The position numbers and the translations under genes were made by a program. Below are positions 1 through 4,581 of a stretch of 5,436 nucleotides of DNA, piece after piece. Under the pieces are notes generated by a model. That model was given only the letters and a program-made list of their open reading frames with translations. It was not told the origin of the DNA and did no database searches. How positions within the stretch are numbered: position 1 is the stretch's first letter; each line of letters starts with the position of its first letter. Origin of the DNA: Pseudomonadota bacterium (GTDB lineage: Bacteria; Pseudomonadota; Alphaproteobacteria; Rhizobiales; Hyphomicrobiaceae); contig JAKAML010000120.1 in the NCBI GenBank assembly GCA_021812845.1, positions 1 through 5,436 on the forward strand, in the 5' to 3' direction.

Positions 1-183
1 CGACACCACCGAGCGATTATCATTGCCGGCCGCCTCGCCGCAGAGAAGGGCGCGGGCGTAATCGGGACCGGTGCGGTTGGCCTTGGCCGCATTGATCAGG
101 TAGCGGGCATGCTCGCGGTCGCTCACCCACAGGATGATCTTGCGCTGTCGCCTCTCCGTGCTCGCTTTCCTCGGCCTTGCCAT
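1..183 (-). CDS. MobC-like relaxosome accessory protein (partial, C-terminus outside window)
   Basis: Sixty-one codons are visible, from an ATG at 183 reading leftward out of the window with no stop. The N-terminus is very basic (MARPRK, then a run rich in R and K). It is followed by a strand-like segment (KIILWVSD, about residues 15-22), then helices (EHARYLINAAKA, about 24-35) and a segment ending DYARALLCG (about 41-49). This order of basic tail, short beta strand and two helices is what is seen in MobC-type or ribbon-helix-helix relaxosome proteins, which bind the origin of transfer and help the relaxase nick DNA. In such elements the relaxase gene often follows, which would lie outside the window. 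The Shine-Dalgarno sequence is weak, so the start is less certain than for the other genes. The family is my recognition from pattern only; a generic ribbon-helix-helix regulator is the main alternative. Confidence 0.6.
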   Translation of the reverse strand, partial: MARPRKASTERRQRKIILWVSDREHARYLINAAKANRTGPDYARALLCGEAAGNDNRSVVS

Positions 184-285
184 GATCCACGTCGCTCTAC
201 TCAGTAATACCCGTCCTACTCGATCCCACGCGTTCCCTCGATCCACCCGTCCGCGATTCATCGCGCCACCGCGCGGCACACGGCT

Positions 286-314
286 ACCGGATCGGCCGGC
301 ACCGGATCGGCCGG
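286..314. repeat. tandem direct repeat, 15-base unit, two copies
   Basis: ACCGGATCGGCCGG occurs at 286-299 and again at 301-314, with one base between, so the centres are 15 bases apart. The second copy runs straight into the inverted-repeat cluster. The spacing is about one and a half helical turns. Short direct repeats next to inverted repeats are common protein-binding iterons at origins of transfer or replication, but two copies are few, so the role is open. Confidence 0.7.
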
Positions 315-353
315 GCGCCCGGGCTCGAGCCCTTGGCGCCCCACCCTGGGGTG
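313..353. repeat. nested inverted repeat around a 12-base palindrome, then a short hairpin
   Basis: A perfect palindrome GGGCTCGAGCCC (321-332) is flanked by matching arms GGGCGCC (313-319) and GGCGCCC (335-341). Together they form a long near-perfect hairpin. A second small hairpin follows at once, with CACCC (342-346) pairing GGGTG (349-353). These are the first two of the run of structures that continues to 422. Confidence 0.75.
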
Positions 354-355
354 AA

Positions 356-376
356 TTGAACCGCTCTGCGGTTCAA
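356..376. repeat. perfect 9-base stem-loop
   Basis: TTGAACCGC (356-364) is the exact reverse complement of GCGGTTCAA (368-376), with a 3-base loop TCT. It sits between the palindrome cluster and the terminator-like hairpin. It is a plausible binding site for a relaxosome protein or a stem in a small RNA. Confidence 0.8.
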
Positions 377-377
377 G

Positions 378-407
378 AGGGGGGCGGGACGAGGCCCCCC
401 TGTTTTT
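378..407 (+). terminator. intrinsic terminator-like hairpin reading rightward
   Basis: AGGGGGGC (378-385) pairs perfectly with GCCCCCCT (394-401) around an 8-base loop, and TGTTTTT follows (401-407). A GC-rich stem followed by a T run is the classic rho-independent signature for plus-strand transcription. No plus-strand gene lies just to the left, so it would end either a small RNA from the preceding hairpin region or read-through from outside. Its last arm base and T run also form the left arm of the next inverted repeat (401-422), so two folds could compete. Confidence 0.6.
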
Positions 408-422
408 CGGATACGAAAAACA
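401..422. repeat. perfect 9-base inverted repeat overlapping the terminator T run
   Basis: TGTTTTTCG (401-409) and CGAAAAACA (414-422) are exact reverse complements around the 4-base loop GATA. Read leftward, this hairpin comes first in any transcript running from the AT-rich pocket toward the MobC-like gene. Read rightward, it uses the T run of the terminator, so forming it would compete with terminator function. Confidence 0.75.
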
Positions 423-759
423 TATCTGGCTACCTATTCCCGCCCGCAATCGACGAATACCAAATCGCACCTGCAATTAAAACCATTTTCCGATTAACAC
501 CGTTTCGGAATAGCGAAACAAAACGCAAATGACATAACAATAGACGGCCAATTCCAATCCCCGAGGAACCCCGCGCAAACATCGTGCGCGCTGTCTCCGT
601 CGGTGCAGCACGAGGCGGTCCCACGCAATCCTGACGCATCGGATCTTGCACCGTCATCGCCCCGAGCCTGGACGCACCGGCGACCGCCCGCCCGCCTGGG
701 CGATAGCGGGCGTGGAGCCGGTCGTCATCACCGAAGGGCGGTCATCATCGCGAGGCCTG

Positions 760-790
760 AGCAGAAGAAAGCCGGACGCGGCGGTCCGGC
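760..790 (-). terminator. rho-independent terminator of the 88-residue gene
   Basis: On the minus strand GCCGGAC and GTCCGGC (plus positions 784-790 and 771-777) form a perfect 7-base stem around a 6-base loop, followed directly by TTTCTTCTG. The stem begins 14 bases after the stop codon of the gene at 805-1071, as expected for the end of that transcript. Confidence 0.75.
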
Positions 791-804
791 TGGAGGGGGA
801 GCGC

Positions 805-1071
805 CTAGATGTATCGCTCCAGGATGACCTCGTCGCGGATGGCGTCCTCGGCCTCGTAGACCCGCTTGTTGTCCTCGAAGCATTCGCTCGCCATGGTGAG
901 ACAGGTGTCGAAGTCGATGTCGCTGGCCTCGCAGAACCAGCGCAGCGCGTAGAGGGCGCTCTCGACGCGGACCTCGTCGGACATCGGCGTCTTGTAGAAG
1001 GTGTCGAGCGGTTTCATCATCTGCCGGGCGAGGCGCTTGTGGGACCGACGGGCTTCACGGATATAGGACAT
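805..1071 (-). CDS. 88-residue protein of unknown function with C-x9-C motif
   Basis: The ATG at 1071 has a perfect AGGAG (1078-1082) six bases upstream, so the real gene is much shorter than the open frame, which continues far to the right through non-coding leader. The protein starts basic (MSYIREARRSHKRLARQ) and becomes acidic and helical (VYEAEDAIRDEVILERYI at the end). Residues R44, C47, D51, D53, C57 and A61 have the same spacing as R131, C134, D138, D140, C144 and A148 of the zinc-ribbon-like protein encoded at 2935-3429, suggesting a shared small module. I know no function for it. The gene stands alone, with its own structured leader upstream and a clear terminator downstream, so it is probably transcribed separately. 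Confidence 0.8.
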   Translation of the reverse strand: MSYIREARRSHKRLARQMMKPLDTFYKTPMSDEVRVESALYALRWFCEASDIDFDTCLTMASECFEDNKRVYEAEDAIRDEVILERYI

Positions 1072-1279
1072 AATGTTCTCCTTTGAGGGTTGGTGGCGGG
1101 TCCATTCCCGCCGTTCGGCCCGCGTGATCGCGACGGCATCGGGCCGGCTGTCATATCGAACGGAGCGGTTAGCGCGCCCGCCGGCTCGGCCGGCGATGGG
1201 CGCGCTTCTGCTTCGAAGCGATTGACAGAGGGCCTTGAGGCCCGTCCGGCCGGCGGCGCGATAGCGTCGAACAGGCTGG
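1072..1279 (-). promoter_or_regulatory. repeated structured leader, copy A (before the 88-residue gene)
   Basis: Reading away from the start codon: AGGAG (1078-1082); a small stem with arms GGCGGG (1095-1100) and CCCGCC (1107-1112) and leader-strand loop AATGGA; the block CGGTTAG (from about 1166); a large stem with perfect 9-base arms AGCGCGCCC (1171-1179) and GGGCGCGCT (1198-1206), inner arms GCCGGC (1180-1185, 1189-1194) and a 3-base bulge; TTGAC (1222-1226); GCGATAGC (1258-1265); GGCTGG (1274-1279). The same blocks recur in the same order before the genes at 4581 and 1807. The GCGATA box lies 187 bases from the start codon, the same distance as in copy B. This suggests a promoter or operator far upstream and a 5' untranslated region of about 170 bases. 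No canonical -35/-10 pair is evident. Confidence 0.65.
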
Positions 1280-1591
1280 CGGGAGTGATCCGATCGGCAA
1301 TCCGATAAGGACCACTGTCCTAGAGACGGGAACCTGCCGGGACCGCGTCCTCGACCGGCACCCGACCGCTCGGCGCCGCGACAAGCGGCCTGGACGACCC
1401 CACCGCGTCGGGGGCGGCCGCGCGCGGCGATGGAGCCAGAGGCTCGGCATCGCCTTAGCGCCTCACCGGCGAGCGCATGCTTCGCGGACCAGGCGGGCCA
1501 GGAGGCCCACGCCATCCGCGGCGGCATCCGGAGCGCTCGGGCGCTGCCCCTCGGCCCCGCCGCAACGGCGCATCGCGGCGAAGGGGACGGC
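1280..1591. other. intergenic stretch without recognisable gene
   Basis: The stretch lies between the end of the 71-residue gene and leader copy A. Open frames cross it, but they give low-complexity, Arg/Pro/Gly-rich translations typical of non-coding GC-rich DNA. Just after the stop at 1592 the minus strand can form a bulged GC hairpin (CGCCGC with GCGGCG), but no T run follows, so I do not call a terminator. I see nothing else supportable. Confidence 0.5.
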
Positions 1592-1807
1592 TTACGCCGC
1601 CCCGATCAGCTCGTCGATCGTCCAGTAGTCGTCGTCGGCGAACCACTCGGTGATGTCGTCGCCGCCGAAGGAGCGGGCCGCGATGCGCCGGGCATCGCCG
1701 CGGCTCGGCGCCTTCAGCGTCACCTCCATGCCTTCGAGCGGCCACAGGTTGACATGGTAGGTCTTGAGGGCGGGGACTTGCGGGGTGCGGGTGAGGGGCA
1801 TCGTCAT
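1592..1807 (-). CDS. 71-residue acidic C-terminal protein of unknown function
   Basis: The start is ATG at 1807, chosen over the in-frame ATG at 1801 because AGGAG (1815-1819) is seven bases from the former and thirteen from the latter. The protein reads MTMPLTRTP, then a strand-rich middle (TYHVNLWPLEGMEVTLKAP, about residues 17-35), a basic helix (GDARRIAARSFGG) and an acidic, aromatic end (EWFADDDYWTIDELIGAA). The middle and helix resemble a small alpha/beta domain, but I do not recognise a family. Size, isolated position and structured leader match the 88-residue gene, so the two may be co-regulated. Stop is TAA. Confidence 0.75.
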   Translation of the reverse strand: MTMPLTRTPQVPALKTYHVNLWPLEGMEVTLKAPSRGDARRIAARSFGGDDITEWFADDDYWTIDELIGAA

Positions 1808-2003
1808 GAGGGATCTCCTTTGTTGTCGTGTTGGGCCGGACCAGCTCCAGCCGATGCGCGCAAACCATCGCGGACGGGAAGAGCCCGCAGTCAATGCACC
1901 GAAACGCGGTTGCGAGACTTGGCGCGGCACGCGCTTAGGCGAGCCGTGTTTCGCAGGTGTTGACCAGGGCGCCGGCCGCGATAAGCGCCATCGACATGGC
2001 TGG
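1808..2003 (-). promoter_or_regulatory. repeated structured leader, copy C (before the 71-residue gene)
   Basis: Blocks in order from the start codon: AGGAG (1815-1819); a small stem GGCCGGA (1834-1840) with TCCAGCC (1846-1852), whose one mismatch becomes a G-U pair in the minus-strand RNA and whose loop is GCTGG; a CGAAACGCGGTT block (about 1900-1911); a large stem with outer arms GCGAGAC (1912-1918) and GTTTCGC (1948-1954), one wobble; TTGAC (1960-1964); GCGATAAGC (1978-1986); GGCTGG (1998-2003). It is the most diverged of the three copies and somewhat shorter between TTGAC and the GCGATA box, but the order is the same. Conserved order with changed stem bases supports a folded element. Confidence 0.6.
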
Positions 2004-2181
2004 TGCTGCTCCGGTTCCAACCTCCCACGACAGCGAGACCGAGGGGCGATCGCCCTGACCCCGCCCCAAACATTCCACCCCGCCATCGACCTCCATGCCG
2101 TGGTCCCAGGCACCACGCACAAAGCGCGCCGCCGCAGTCGCACGGGACATTCCGAACGGCCGCGACGGCGCACAGAGAACC
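2004..2181. other. intergenic stretch with a 12-base palindrome
   Basis: Between leader copy C and the end of the 121-residue gene I find no gene. A perfect palindrome GGGCGATCGCCC lies at 2044-2055, about 40 bases beyond the conserved leader boxes. It could be an operator for a dimeric regulator, but only one copy is seen and GC-rich palindromes arise by chance. Confidence 0.5.
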
Positions 2182-2547
2182 TCACCACCAGCTGTCGTAG
2201 AGCACGGTGAGGCCCTGGCCGATCGCCTGGCGCGCCTTGGCAATGAAGGCGAGGTCGTCCTCGATTTCGGTGCCGTCGGAGCGACCGAAGAAGAACCCGC
2301 TCGTCTGCGGCAGGCGCCCCCCGCGAACATCGGCCTCGAGGCGGTCGAGGTCGTCGACATCCAGCACGACGGGCGCGCAATTGAACACGCGCTCGGCGCC
2401 GCCTTTGTCGAAATAGAGCGCCCGCATCCAGCCGTGCAGGTCCGGATGCTTGCGCCAGTAGTGCAGCTCGGCAACCTCGCCGGGCTTGAAGTCGACCGCC
2501 GTTGCCGGCGGCGTGGTGGTGGTGAACGCGTACATGTCCAATCCCAT
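2182..2547 (-). CDS. MGLDMY-family protein of unknown function, 121 residues
   Basis: ATG at 2547 is preceded by AAAGGA seven bases upstream (about 2555-2560). The open frame continues further right but only through the intergenic hairpin. The protein opens MGLDMYAF, then ELHYWRKHPDLHGWM (about residues 27-41), FNCAPVVLDVDDLDRLEADV (about 55-74), SGFFFGRSDG (about 83-92), and ends VLYDSWW. The MGLDMY start with a YWRKH..LH.W motif marks a family of short uncharacterised proteins seen in phages, plasmids and mobile elements; its function is unknown to me. It appears complete. The gene lies 103 bases after the five-gene overlapping set, separated by a strong hairpin, so it may be the operon's last gene with reduced or separately controlled expression. 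Confidence 0.85.
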   Translation of the reverse strand: MGLDMYAFTTTTPPATAVDFKPGEVAELHYWRKHPDLHGWMRALYFDKGGAERVFNCAPVVLDVDDLDRLEADVRGGRLPQTSGFFFGRSDGTEIEDDLAFIAKARQAIGQGLTVLYDSWW

Positions 2548-2566
2548 GGGTCTGTCCTTTCTGTTG

Positions 2567-2634
2567 GCGGGTCCGTCCCGATGACGCCCCTCACCGCGAG
2601 GAGGGGGCTCATCGGGCGGACCGCCCGGACGGAC
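2567..2634 (-). promoter_or_regulatory. long multi-part hairpin filling the gap before the MGLDMY gene
   Basis: GTCCGTCC (2571-2578) pairs perfectly with GGACGGAC (2627-2634). Inside, 2580-2592 pairs with 2601-2613 at 11 of 13 positions (GATGA..CCCCTC with GAGGGG..TCATC). GGGCGGACCGCCC (2614-2626) is a further near-palindrome. On the leader strand, the bases next to the Shine-Dalgarno site (GGACCCGCC then AACA then AAAGGA) resemble leader copy A, so this may be a short relative of the repeated leaders. There is no T run, so it looks more like an attenuator, processing site or message stabiliser than an intrinsic terminator. Confidence 0.6.
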
Positions 2635-2650
2635 AGGATGGACAGTGCGC

Positions 2651-2938
2651 TCAGAGGTAGCGGTACTCGGGATGATCGGCCCAGCCGCCGCCCCACAGGT
2701 TGCGGCACAGCAGAAAGCCGACCCGATTGACAACATGGATACCGGCGACGACGTAGAGCCCGCCGCTGTCGCCCTCGACCACCGTCCACCAGTAGCGCGA
2801 GCCCTTGGACGAGCGGCCGAAGTCGTCGACGTCGCGCAGCAGCGAGCCGTCGTCGCGGGGAATGGGATCGAATAACATCTCGAACGTGTCCCACCGGCGC
2901 GGACGCCGGTAGGATCGTTGTGGCGGCAGGACGATCAT
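2651..2938 (-). CDS. 95-residue protein of unknown function
   Basis: ATG at 2938 overlaps the stop of the preceding gene by four bases (ATGA). A Shine-Dalgarno-like AAAGGCGG lies inside that gene's final Gly-rich codons. The protein has a basic N-terminus (PPQRSYRRPRRW), then an acidic stretch (FDPIPRDDGSLLRDVDDFG, about residues 23-41), a strand-rich core (YWWTVVEGDSGGLYVVAGIHVVNRVGFLLC, about 49-78) and an aromatic end (NLWGGGWADHPEYRYL). The alternating hydrophobic core suggests a small beta-sheet domain. No signal peptide or membrane segment is evident. I do not recognise the family. It is the last gene of the overlapping five-gene set. Confidence 0.8.
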   Translation of the reverse strand: MIVLPPQRSYRRPRRWDTFEMLFDPIPRDDGSLLRDVDDFGRSSKGSRYWWTVVEGDSGGLYVVAGIHVVNRVGFLLCRNLWGGGWADHPEYRYL

Positions 2939-3429
2939 CGGCCACCGCCTTTCGCCTCGGCCAGCTCGGCGAGGTAGGCGGTGTGCGCGATGCGATCGCA
3001 GTTGCCGAGATCGAGATCGCGCCGGTCGCAGAGGTGCCGGAGGTCGGTGAGGAGATCGACGACATTCTCATCGGGCGACACTGGCCGATCGCCCGTATAG
3101 TCGCGGTACGCACGCAACGCGTGCGCCGCACGGCGGGCGCGGTCGTCGTTGCAATTTGGCTGGCCAACGATATCGATCTGTTGGTCGTCCACTTCAAGTC
3201 GGGTCTCGTCGTCGCCTTCGTGCTGCGGGTCGGCTGCAGCGAAGCTGGCAATCGTCGCGTGATAGTCGCATTGAGGGCACCGGCAGACGGAGGACGGTCC
3301 CCAATACTGGTCGCCGAATGGTTCAGTCCCCTCGGCGGAGAGGTGCGCTAGAGTGCTGATCTCCACGATAAGACGTCGATCGTCGGCACAGCGCGGACAG
3401 ACGAGATCGTAGGTCGTTCGAAGGCTCAT
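2935..3429 (-). CDS. zinc-ribbon-like protein of unknown function, 164 residues
   Basis: ATG at 3429 overlaps the stop of the upstream gene (ATGA), and AAGGCGG lies nine bases away inside that gene's tail. The N-terminal half has CPRC at residues 11-14 and CRCPQC at 49-54, two cysteine knuckles about 37 residues apart. This spacing fits a zinc ribbon that may bind nucleic acid or protein. A polar, acidic linker follows (about 68-100), then a helical C-terminal half with DLLTDLRHLCDRRDLDLGNC (about 125-144) and an Ala-rich end AYLAELAEAKGGGR. Zinc binding is inferred from cysteine spacing, not shown. The C-terminal module shares its R..C...D.D...C...A spacing with the 88-residue protein at 805-1071. 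The Gly-rich tail doubles as the ribosome site for the next gene. Confidence 0.85.
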   Translation of the reverse strand: MSLRTTYDLVCPRCADDRRLIVEISTLAHLSAEGTEPFGDQYWGPSSVCRCPQCDYHATIASFAAADPQHEGDDETRLEVDDQQIDIVGQPNCNDDRARRAAHALRAYRDYTGDRPVSPDENVVDLLTDLRHLCDRRDLDLGNCDRIAHTAYLAELAEAKGGGR

Positions 3430-3662
3430 CTTGCACCGCCTTCGCCGACATGGCGGGACCGGTGCAGGGTGAGCAGAGTCGCCAGGATCGAGGCGACCAC
3501 CGTGATATCGGCCTCGACCGGCAGCAGAGCGCCGATGGCGCGGTTGCGGCTGCCGTGATCGAGGTCGTCGAGCGCGAGACGTGTGCCGTGGGCGGCGACG
3601 CGCAGTCGCTCGTCGAGCGCACGGATGAGCACGCGGTAGGTGTTGAGATCGGTGTCGGTCAT
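3426..3662 (-). CDS. 78-residue helical protein of unknown function
   Basis: ATG at 3662 overlaps the methyltransferase stop (ATGA) and also has its own AAAGGA (about 3671-3676) eight bases upstream, so it may be translated both by coupling and independently. The sequence is mostly helical. YRVLIRALDERLRVAAHGTR (about residues 9-28) is followed by an acidic turn LDDLDHGSRNRAIG and a second amphipathic helix ADITVVASILATLLTLHRSR (about 51-70). The second helix is hydrophobic but is bounded by charged residues and too short to call a membrane segment. A dimeric helical bundle or a partner of a neighbouring protein is possible. I do not know the family. Confidence 0.8.
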   Translation of the reverse strand: MTDTDLNTYRVLIRALDERLRVAAHGTRLALDDLDHGSRNRAIGALLPVEADITVVASILATLLTLHRSRHVGEGGAR

Positions 3663-4336
3663 TTCAGGTTTCCTTTCTTGAGTTGAGCGTTGCGTTTGGC
3701 GATGGCGACGTCGGTGAACGCCGCGGTCGACAGCCACGCGAGCCGCGTCGCCGTCACGGTCACCCTCTCGGTTTCCCACAGGCACCACACGTAGCGGTGC
3801 TCGAAGGTGCGCCGCGTCGCGCGCCGGGCGTCGCCGCCGGGCAGGCAGTGGCACTGGTCGAGGGCGTAGATCACCGACGGCGGCCGTCGCACAAAGCTCG
3901 CGTGGCGGTCGGGATGGCAGAGGCTCTGGATATTGAGCAGCATCGCCACCCGCCCGCCGGTGTGTGCGGTGAACGCGAGCGCCTTCCGCACGAACGCATC
4001 GGCCAGACCCCGGCCGTATGGCGGGTTGGTCACGATGTGCCGACTACGGGCCAGCCGCTGCTCGAGGAAGTCGACGCCCGGCCGGCCGTAGCCGTGATCG
4101 ACGAGATCGGTCGCCACGACGTCGTAGCCTTCGGCCTCCAGCACCTTGGCAATGTGCCCCTGGCCGCAGGCCGGCTCCCAGACGCCGCCGTCGAAGCGTT
4201 CGACCGACAGCAGCGCGCGTGTCGCCTCGGGTGGTGTCGGATAGAACTCGAACGGCTCCCTCAGCGGCGAGATGCGGCCGCCCGGTCCGAAGACCGAGCG
4301 GGGCGCCCACGCGTGTTGCAATACGACCGGCAGCAT
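3659..4336 (-). CDS. orphan class I SAM-dependent DNA methyltransferase (N6-adenine type, predicted)
   Basis: The 225-residue product has the expected motif order: FYPTPPEATRALL (31-43), the SAM-binding motif I as EPACGQGHIA (54-63), an acidic residue ending strand two in VVATDL (D77), and catalytic motif IV as TNPPYGRG (103-110). The NPPY tetrad is typical of N6-adenine DNA methyltransferases and some RNA/protein methylases; the YPTPP..T..L lead-in is common in phage and mobile-element versions. No separate target-recognition domain is obvious. The ATG at 4336 shares one base with the upstream stop (TGATG), with a weak GAGG six bases before, so translation is probably coupled. No restriction endonuclease is encoded nearby, so it is an orphan, plausibly protecting incoming element DNA or altering gene control. 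The methyltransferase fold is secure; the DNA target is inferred. Confidence 0.9.
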   Translation of the reverse strand: MLPVVLQHAWAPRSVFGPGGRISPLREPFEFYPTPPEATRALLSVERFDGGVWEPACGQGHIAKVLEAEGYDVVATDLVDHGYGRPGVDFLEQRLARSRHIVTNPPYGRGLADAFVRKALAFTAHTGGRVAMLLNIQSLCHPDRHASFVRRPPSVIYALDQCHCLPGGDARRATRRTFEHRYVWCLWETERVTVTATRLAWLSTAAFTDVAIAKRNAQLKKGNLK

Positions 4337-4581
4337 CAGAAGCCTCGGCTTTCGTTGGCGCTGTCGGCCGGGAACAGGAAGATCACGCCCTGGTGCTGCG
4401 TCAGTTCCACCGGAATGTGATCGAGCCGCAAAATTGCGCCGTTGTTGTCGCGGCGGGGCCATACCGAACCGATCTCGCGCGCGGCCCCCAGGGTGTCGTT
4501 GCCCTTGTCGTCGACGCCGGTCTTCCTGGCGAAGCTCACGCGATAGAGCGGGCGGTTCTTGGCTTCGGTCTTCTGTCTCAT
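4336..4581 (-). CDS. 81-residue protein of unknown function, first gene of the operon
   Basis: ATG at 4581 has AGGAG (4590-4594) eight bases upstream. The open frame continues to the right only through the repeated leader, so the short form is chosen. After a basic start (MRQKTEAKNR) the protein has LYRVSFARKTGVDDKGNDTLG (about residues 12-32), REIGSVWPRRDNNGAILRLDHIPVEL (about 35-60) and GVIFLFPAD (about 65-73). Charged and hydrophobic residues alternate as in a small beta barrel or sheet. The pattern IGxVWPxxDxxGxxLxLDxIP recalls short conserved proteins common in alphaproteobacterial mobile elements, but I know no function. It leads the overlapping operon and shares one base with the methyltransferase start. 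Confidence 0.8.
   Translation of the reverse strand: MRQKTEAKNRPLYRVSFARKTGVDDKGNDTLGAAREIGSVWPRRDNNGAILRLDHIPVELTQHQGVIFLFPADSANESRGF

Larger units (their letters stand above)
184..804. other. gene-free region with hairpin cluster and AT-rich pocket; candidate origin of transfer
   Basis: I see no convincing gene here. The stretch separates the MobC-like gene from the next minus-strand gene. It contains an 8-base direct repeat CTCGATCC (219-226 and 237-244), a 15-base tandem repeat (286-314), at least five consecutive inverted repeats (313-422), an AT-rich pocket (about 410-545) that includes GTTTCG/CGAAAC arms (502-507, 514-519), the hexamer ATCCTG at 628-633, and a terminator for the gene to the right. 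Dense inverted repeats beside an AT-rich pocket, just upstream of a relaxosome-type gene, are the usual setting of an origin of transfer. No nick site can be proven from sequence alone; a structured RNA region is the alternative. Confidence 0.45.

Noticed and set aside
315..376. tRNA-like 3' end or T-arm (GGGCTCGAGCCC, GGTTCAATTC on the minus strand)
   Set aside because: No cloverleaf can be built: the acceptor, anticodon and D arms are missing. The palindromes explain the resemblance.
134..532. 132-residue plus-strand open frame with a hydrophobic start
   Set aside because: It overlaps the MobC-like gene antisense and runs through the inverted-repeat cluster. The hydrophobic start is too short-lived, there is no Shine-Dalgarno site, and composition is inconsistent along its length.
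1072..1527. N-terminal extension of the 88-residue protein to a 240-residue form
   Set aside because: The extension translates the repeated leader and intergenic DNA, and a strong AGGAG marks the internal ATG at 1071. The same reasoning rejects extensions of the 81-, 71- and 121-residue genes.
1592..1650. Intrinsic terminator after the 71-residue gene
   Set aside because: A bulged GC hairpin can form after the stop, but no T run follows on the minus strand.
1935..3251. 438-residue open frame on the minus strand
   Set aside because: It covers the 121-, 95- and part of the 164-residue genes in another frame. Its translation is Arg/Ser/Pro-rich low complexity, while the overlapped frames have good ribosome sites and recognisable motifs.
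3659..4336. Restriction-modification system
   Set aside because: Only a methyltransferase is present. None of the neighbouring proteins shows nuclease motifs such as PD-(D/E)XK or HNH.
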